This document shows positions 7,072 through 10,435 of a DNA stretch of 10,435 nt, one piece after another. The stretch comes from Candidatus Woesearchaeota archaeon (GTDB lineage Archaea; Nanobdellota; Nanobdellia; Woesearchaeales; JACRKL01), in NCBI GenBank assembly GCA_016219795.1, contig JACRKK010000072.1:1-10435 (forward strand). Direction: 5' to 3'. A program made the translations under genes and the position numbers. Every line of letters begins with the position of its first letter. The first letter of the stretch is position 1. The notes beneath the pieces were generated by a model. It saw only the letters and a list, made by a program, of their open reading frames with translations. It did not search any database and was not told where the DNA came from.

Positions 7072-7155
7072 GCGGGGATGCCGGAGCGGCCAAACGGGAC
7101 AGACTCAAGATCTGTTGGCTTAGTGCCTACGCGGGTTCGAATCCCTCTCCCCGCA
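7072..7155 (+). tRNA. tRNA-Leu (anticodon CAA)
   Basis: The 84-base gene folds as a class II tRNA. The acceptor GCGGGGA (7072-7078) pairs fully with TCCCCGC (7148-7154), and the discriminator is A7155. The D stem is CCG/CGG; the anticodon stem ACAGA/TCTGT (7099-7115) holds the loop CTCAAGA, giving anticodon CAA at 7106-7108, which reads UUG. The long variable arm has a GGC/GCC stem (7117-7127). The T arm has the loop TTCGAAT but one C-T mismatch in its stem (7132 with 7146). CCA is not encoded and there is no intron. It may be cotranscribed with the hairpin region upstream. Confidence 0.95.
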
Positions 7156-7164
7156 CTTTTTTTG
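7156..7164 (+). terminator. T-run terminator after tRNA-Leu
   Basis: Seven consecutive T (7157-7163) immediately follow the tRNA, a typical archaeal terminator. It separates the tRNA unit from the aIF5B promoter 15 bases further on. Confidence 0.65.
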
Positions 7165-7178
7165 ATCTGACAGCAATC

Positions 7179-7187
7179 TTTTTATAG
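7179..7187 (+). promoter_or_regulatory. TATA box of the aIF5B gene, leaderless transcript
   Basis: TTTTTATAG is centred about 26 bases ahead of the ATG at 7209, so the predicted start falls on the first codon or one base before it. There is no Shine-Dalgarno in the CATTCCCTCCATCCC that precedes the ATG. Confidence 0.6.
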
Positions 7188-7208
7188 CAACCCCATTCCC
7201 TCCATCCC

Positions 7209-8963
7209 ATGATACGACAACCTATCTGTGTTGTCATGGGGCACGTGGACCATGGGAAGACGCACCTCCTTGACTGCATCCGGAAAACAGCAATGGTGGC
7301 AAAGGAAGCAGGCGGCATCACCCAGACGATTGGTGCCAGCGTCATCCCTGCAGAGACTCTTCAGAAAATTTGCGGACCACTTCTGACGGCAGCAAAATTT
7401 ACCATGAAAATTCCAGGGCTCTTATTTATTGACACGCCTGGCCACGCTGCGTTCACAAGCCTTCGAAAACGCGGAGGAAACCTTGCTGATATCGCTATCC
7501 TTGTTGTGGACATCAATGAAGGCATCAAGCCCCAGACCGTTGAAGCCATTGAGATCCTGCGCCAGTCAAAGACACCATTTGTCGTCGCAGCAAATAAAAT
7601 AGATTTAGTTAGAGGATGGAAAAAACAGGATGATTTTATTCTTCAGAATATCAGCAAGCAGGCACCGGACGTCATCAGTGCGCTTGAAACCAAACACTAC
7701 GAGCTTGTGGGTAAACTGAGTGAAATGCATTTCAATGCCGAGCGCTTTGATCGTGTTGAAGATTATACCAAACAGATTGCCATGATTCCTGTCTGCGCAA
7801 AATCTGGAGAAGGGATTCCTGAGCTTCTGATGGTCATTATGGGGCTTGCCCAGCGCTATCTTGAATCAGTGCTTGGCGTGCATATTGAAGGTGCTGCCAA
7901 AGGAAGCATCCTTGAGGTCAAGGATATCAAAGGGCAGGGAAAATGTATGGATGTCATCCTCTATGATGGGACGCTCAAGCAGGGCGATATGATTGTGATA
8001 GGAAGTATCGAGGGATATCCTCACGTCACCAAGGTGCGTGGCCTTTTCGAACCGGATGAACTAGGCGAAATGCGAGATGCAAAAACCAAATTCCAATCAG
8101 TCAAGCAGGTGAGTGCTGCCTGCGGTGTGCGTATTGTTGCTCCTGAAATTGATAATGTCATTGCGGGTATGCCTCTCTTTTCAGCAACCCAAGACCTGCT
8201 TGAGCAGGTAAAGTCTGAAGTCACCACAGAGGTCGAAGAAGTTGCTTTTGAGACAGACAAAGAGGGTATTGTGGTCAAGGCAGATACTCTTGGCACGCTT
8301 GACGCCTTAGTGAAGATGCTTAGGGACAAGGGAATCAAAATCAATAAGGCTGCATTAGGTAACATCAGCAAAAAAGATATTCATGAGGCAGAATGCAGCA
8401 GAGAAAAGAACCCGCTTGATTGTGTCATTTTAGGATTTCAGGTGAAACTGGAAGCAGAGCCAACCAATCTTAAGGTCATTATAGGGGATGTTATTTTCCA
8501 TCTTGTCGAGCAGTTTGAGGCGTGGCAGGCGCAAGAGCGCGTTAAACTGCAGGCAAAGGAACTGGAGAAAGTAACACGGCCCTGCAAATTCCAGATTCTT
8601 GCAGGACACACATTTCGGCAGAGCAATCCGGCGGTTGTGGGCGTTGAGGTCATGCAAGGCACGCTGAAGACCGGAATGGCAGTCATGAAACAGGAAGGGC
8701 GGATTATTACCTCAGTCAAAAGCATCCAGAGCGAAAAAGAGAACCTGACCACGGTCGAGCGGGGCAAACAGGTTGCAGTCTCTTTTGAGGGTGTCATGGT
8801 AGGCAGGCAGATTAACGAGCAGGACATCCTTTATGCAGCCATAAACGAGGAAGAATACCAGCGCTTGAAGGAGCTAAAAAAATATCTCAGCCCTGCTGAG
8901 TGCGAAGTCTTAAAAGAGGTTGCAGAGATCATGCGGAAAACAAACCCGGTGTGGGGCGTCTAG
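7209..8963 (+). CDS. infB: Translation initiation factor aIF5B
   Basis: aIF5B is the GTPase that promotes ribosomal subunit joining in archaea, the counterpart of bacterial IF2 and eukaryotic eIF5B. The protein is 584 residues, a normal archaeal length. Its G domain shows GHVDHGKT (11-18), the switch I stretch GGITQTIGAS (35-44), DTPGH (75-79, with catalytic His79), NKID (129-132) and CAKSGEG (196-202). Domain II follows (about 225-330), then domain III (about 340-450) and the C-terminal domain IV (about 455-555) that contacts the initiator tRNA acceptor end. There is no bacterial-type N-terminal extension and no intein. The mRNA is predicted to be leaderless. The stop is followed at once by the ATG of the next gene, so the three genes 7209-9853 probably form one operon. 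Confidence 0.97.
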   Translation: MIRQPICVVMGHVDHGKTHLLDCIRKTAMVAKEAGGITQTIGASVIPAETLQKICGPLLTAAKFTMKIPGLLFIDTPGHAAFTSLRKRGGNLADIAILVVDINEGIKPQTVEAIEILRQSKTPFVVAANKIDLVRGWKKQDDFILQNISKQAPDVISALETKHYELVGKLSEMHFNAERFDRVEDYTKQIAMIPVCAKSGEGIPELLMVIMGLAQRYLESVLGVHIEGAAKGSILEVKDIKGQGKCMDVILYDGTLKQGDMIVIGSIEGYPHVTKVRGLFEPDELGEMRDAKTKFQSVKQVSAACGVRIVAPEIDNVIAGMPLFSATQDLLEQVKSEVTTEVEEVAFETDKEGIVVKADTLGTLDALVKMLRDKGIKINKAALGNISKKDIHEAECSREKNPLDCVILGFQVKLEAEPTNLKVIIGDVIFHLVEQFEAWQAQERVKLQAKELEKVTRPCKFQILAGHTFRQSNPAVVGVEVMQGTLKTGMAVMKQEGRIITSVKSIQSEKENLTTVERGKQVAVSFEGVMVGRQINEQDILYAAINEEEYQRLKELKKYLSPAECEVLKEVAEIMRKTNPVWGV

Positions 8964-9206
8964 ATGGCACACAACTGGAAGCTTAAGGAAGCATTTCTTA
9001 AAGTAAAACGGGACATGCAGCGCAAGGAAATGGATATTCTCAAACTGAAAGTCAAGCAGAAGGCACTTGAGGTGCGGTTTGATACCTTGGCGAAGCGCGG
9101 GCCTGTTGTGCAGGTCAGAAACGATGAGAGCGAGCAGGTGATTGCAGAGCTTCGACGCGAGATTGCTTCCCTCAAACAGGATGTCAAACGGCTCAAAAGA
9201 AGATGA
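8964..9206 (+). CDS. Small basic coiled-coil protein
   Basis: I do not recognise this 80-residue protein. It is almost entirely helical and very rich in Lys and Arg: a first helix spans about 5-45, a short linker (GPVVQVRND) about 46-54, and a second helix with heptad Leu/Ile/Val (VIAELRREIASLKQDVKRL) runs to the end. It looks like an antiparallel helical hairpin or dimerisation module. The ATG directly abuts the aIF5B stop, and its own TGA overlaps the next ATG in an ATGA arrangement, so it is translated in step with both neighbours. The tight coupling is the main reason to call it real. A role with the downstream arginase-fold protein or with the ribosome is a guess. Confidence 0.8.
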   Translation: MAHNWKLKEAFLKVKRDMQRKEMDILKLKVKQKALEVRFDTLAKRGPVVQVRNDESEQVIAELRREIASLKQDVKRLKRR

Positions 9207-9853
9207 TGCATCTTGTAATTCCTCCGGAATATGCCGTTGTGCAGAAACAGCTTGAGCGCTATTCCTGCAACGAGGCAGGAATAAGGAAACAGATTGTTGT
9301 TGTTCCAAAATTGCAGTTGGGTGGTGTGCGGACAGTTGTTCTTGGGAATTTCAGTTTTCCTGTTCCTGGTGCGCAGCAGGGTGTTATTGTTTTTGATGCA
9401 TGTGCGGGCGATGCATTTAAGCACCTCATAGATGCAGGCGTTTCAAGAGAGCGGCTGATGCTTGCCGGCGTAAGGTCCTGGCAGGACAAACAATTCTTTG
9501 ATCAGGCACGGATACGGTATTTTACCATGCAGCAGATTTTCTCTATGGGTTGTCAGGATGTTTGTGACACCATCATGGAGAATGCACGGGGCTGGAAGGA
9601 CGTGCAGGTACGCATCCATATGGGTGTGACAGATCCGGCGTTTTCCCCAGCAAATCTGGGCGGGGAGCCCGGAGGGCTGACTGGTCGTGAGCTTCTCTAT
9701 TTTATGCAACGCCTGGCATTTCTGCAGCATCTTTCTCTTGTTTTTATTTATGGCACGGATCTGGCAAGAGATGTCAACAGCATAACCGCCCAACTTATTG
9801 CCAAGATGATTCTGGAGCTGCAGCCCAGAAATTTGACCCAAAGCTTTAAATAG
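9203..9853 (+). CDS. Arginase-fold (ureohydrolase) protein, apparently without metal ligands
   Basis: This 216-residue protein carries the C-terminal signature of the arginase/agmatinase family, DPAFSPANLGGEPGGLTGRE (144-163), and a preceding stretch (GVRSWQDKQFF...IRYFTMQQI, 89-112) that fits the family. The metal-binding residues are gone. The SxDxDxxDP motif reads RIHMGVTDP, so its two Asp are His139 and Gly141. The DAHxD motif reads DACAG (65-69). The GGDHS motif appears only as GNFS (48-51). It is also shorter than the roughly 300-residue enzymes. It therefore looks like a catalytically dead relative with a binding or structural role; no substrate can be named. The ATG overlaps the preceding stop (ATGA), and a second ATG follows immediately. 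Its position beside aIF5B and eS17 hints at a link to translation, which is inference. Confidence 0.8.
   Translation: MMHLVIPPEYAVVQKQLERYSCNEAGIRKQIVVVPKLQLGGVRTVVLGNFSFPVPGAQQGVIVFDACAGDAFKHLIDAGVSRERLMLAGVRSWQDKQFFDQARIRYFTMQQIFSMGCQDVCDTIMENARGWKDVQVRIHMGVTDPAFSPANLGGEPGGLTGRELLYFMQRLAFLQHLSLVFIYGTDLARDVNSITAQLIAKMILELQPRNLTQSFK
9844..9852 (+). promoter_or_regulatory. TATA box of the eS17 gene
   Basis: CTTTAAATA lies across the last codons of the arginase-fold gene. It predicts a start near 9873 and a leader of about 17 bases that still contains the Shine-Dalgarno AGGGGGT (9878-9884). The eS17 gene can thus be expressed apart from the aIF5B operon. Confidence 0.5.
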
Positions 9854-9890
9854 GGCTTGTTTGCCTCTGGGTACATTAGGGGGTATACTC

Positions 9891-10082
9891 ATGGGACGAA
9901 TAAAAACCGTATTGACCAAGCGTGTGACAAATGAACTGATGGAGAAGCACAGTCAGGATTTCAAGAAAGATTTCAACGAGAACAAAAAGCAGGTAAGCAA
10001 ATTTGCGTCTTTCCCTTCCAAGAAGCTGCGCAATATCATTGCAGGGTACGTCACCCGAAAGAAACAGAAAGAATCAGATTAG
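9891..10082 (+). CDS. rps17e: Small ribosomal subunit protein eS17
   Basis: This is the archaeal/eukaryotic small-subunit protein S17e, 63 residues, the usual archaeal size. The N-terminus MGRIKTVLTKRVTNELMEK and the later NKKQV, SKKLRN and IAGYVTRKK are family hallmarks. An in-frame ATG at 9861 would add ten residues, but the Shine-Dalgarno AGGGGGT sits 6 bases ahead of 9891 and the family starts at MGRIKT, so I chose 9891. Bacteria have no such protein, which supports archaeal origin. It follows the arginase-fold gene by 37 bases and has its own TATA box. Its 3' end overlaps by 4 bases a doubtful ORF on the other strand. Confidence 0.95.
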   Translation: MGRIKTVLTKRVTNELMEKHSQDFKKDFNENKKQVSKFASFPSKKLRNIIAGYVTRKKQKESD

Positions 10083-10270
10083 ACTGTGTTACGCATTCTC
10101 TGGAGATAATCTCCAGCAGCTGATGGAGTAAGCACCAGCGTCTTCAGATCAAGAATGCCTATGGGTCTTGTAAGATCAAATTTCCCCGCCACATAATGTG
10201 TTCTCGCACCGGTTGCTCTTCCAGTAGTAAAAGCAGCAGCATCTATATGTAATCCTTTTACTCCTCGCAT
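10079..10270 (-). CDS. Possible small hypothetical protein
   Basis: An ORF of 63 codons runs convergently toward eS17. The sequence (starting MRGVKGLHIDAAAFTTGRAT) is of mixed composition and could be a real small protein, but I recognise no family. There is no Shine-Dalgarno ahead of the ATG; a TATA-like CTATATTAAAG at 10319-10329 on this strand would start transcription near 10298. In-frame codons remain open upstream of the ATG to a TAA near 10307, so it might be a fragment of a longer broken gene. It overlaps the eS17 stop by 4 bases. It is kept at low confidence because nothing else explains 10083-10300. Confidence 0.35.
   Translation of the reverse strand: MRGVKGLHIDAAAFTTGRATGARTHYVAGKFDLTRPIGILDLKTLVLTPSAAGDYLQRMRNTV
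10100..10116. repeat. 17-base perfect palindrome
   Basis: CTGGAGAT and ATCTCCAG flank a central A, 18 bases after the eS17 stop. It could act as a hairpin at the 3' end of the eS17 mRNA, although no T-run follows, or as a protein-binding site. It lies inside the doubtful minus-strand ORF. Confidence 0.5.
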
Positions 10271-10318
10271 TAGAGGTTCTTCGGTATGGAATTCATTGGC
10301 ATTGTATTAACTAAGATA

Positions 10319-10329
10319 CTTTAATATAG
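10319..10329 (+). promoter_or_regulatory. TATA box of the truncated gene at the window end
   Basis: CTTTAATATAG predicts a start near 10350, giving a leader of about 20 bases before the ATG at 10370. The same AT-rich block reads CTATATTAAAG on the other strand and could also serve the minus-strand ORF. Confidence 0.45.
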
Positions 10330-10347
10330 TAGTTCTTCTTTTCTCTT

Positions 10348-10369
10348 GGTTGACAGAGGTGTATCAACC
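10348..10369 (+). promoter_or_regulatory. Hairpin enclosing the ribosome binding site
   Basis: GGTTGA (10348-10353) and TCAACC (10364-10369) form a perfect 6-bp inverted repeat that abuts the ATG. The 10-base loop contains the Shine-Dalgarno GAGGTG (10356-10361). With transcription expected to begin near 10350, it may fold at the very 5' end of the mRNA or serve as an operator. Confidence 0.5.
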
Positions 10370-10435
10370 ATGGCGAGACCAAAAGGAAAAATAAAAGTTG
10401 TTTGTCAGAACAAGTCCTGTGAACTTTTTCGGAAA
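10370..10435 (+). CDS. Partial gene, N-terminus with a Cys pair (possible transposase-like zinc ribbon)
   Basis: Twenty-two codons are visible before the window ends: a basic start (MARPKGKIK) followed by VVCQNKSCELFRK. The Cys-x4-Cys pair is what one expects of the first half of a zinc ribbon, and such N-termini are common in IS1-like and related archaeal transposases and in small DNA-binding proteins. A strong Shine-Dalgarno (GAGGTG, 8-base spacing) and an upstream TATA box support a genuine start. The product cannot be settled from this fragment; the transposase reading is a guess. Confidence 0.55.
   Translation, partial: MARPKGKIKVVCQNKSCELFRK

Noticed and set aside
6940..7170. 76-codon open frame across the hairpins and tRNA-Leu
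   Set aside because: It reads through a complete tRNA gene, and the inverted repeats explain the sequence better than coding does.
8438..8827. 129-codon open frame antisense to aIF5B
   Set aside because: It overlaps the conserved aIF5B domains III-IV, and its Ser/Thr/Cys-rich composition is typical of an antisense shadow.
9203..9853. Active arginase or agmatinase
   Set aside because: The fold signature is present, but the metal-binding Asp and His residues are replaced, so an enzyme name would mislead.

Overview
The window reads as archaeal chromosome, most likely from a small-genome DPANN lineage of the Woesearchaeota type; the lineage is inference, the domain is well supported. The archaeal signs are a translation initiation factor aIF5B gene, a ribosomal protein eS17 gene, BRE/TATA promoters roughly 25 bases ahead of transcript starts, some apparently leaderless genes, and a tRNA-Leu gene without an encoded CCA end.

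Left part (about 1-4520, minus strand): a compact ribonucleotide reductase operon, nrdR-nrdA-nrdB. NrdR is the ATP-cone repressor, NrdA the large catalytic subunit with two N-terminal ATP-cones, and NrdB the metal-cofactor subunit. NrdB has Phe where the radical Tyr normally sits and Glu at the first metal ligand, the pattern of Chlamydia-type class Ic (Mn/Fe) enzymes. Two NrdR-box-like palindromes lie ahead of nrdR, and one coincides with the likely TATA box, so the operon probably represses itself. Two long stem-loops lie beyond the operon's 3' end (29-123).

Middle part (4622-6880, minus strand): two separately promoted envelope genes. One is a Tat-exported N-acetylmuramoyl-L-alanine amidase-like protein with a three-copy C-terminal repeat, unexpected in an archaeon with no peptidoglycan. 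The other is an unrecognised membrane protein with a large extracytoplasmic helical domain.

Right part (6900-10082, plus strand): translation genes. A promoter is followed by a strongly hairpin-forming stretch (candidate structured RNA), tRNA-Leu(CAA), a leaderless aIF5B gene, a tightly coupled 80-residue coiled-coil protein, an arginase-fold protein that appears to have lost its metal ligands, and eS17 with its own promoter.

End (10083-10435): a doubtful small minus-strand ORF and, cut by the window edge, the start of a Cys-containing protein with a possible transposase-like zinc ribbon, preceded by a hairpin that encloses its ribosome binding site.

The best leads are the class Ic-like reductase under NrdR control in an archaeon, the arginase-fold pseudoenzyme with its coiled-coil partner beside aIF5B, the structured RNA ahead of tRNA-Leu, and the exported amidase with its repeat domain.
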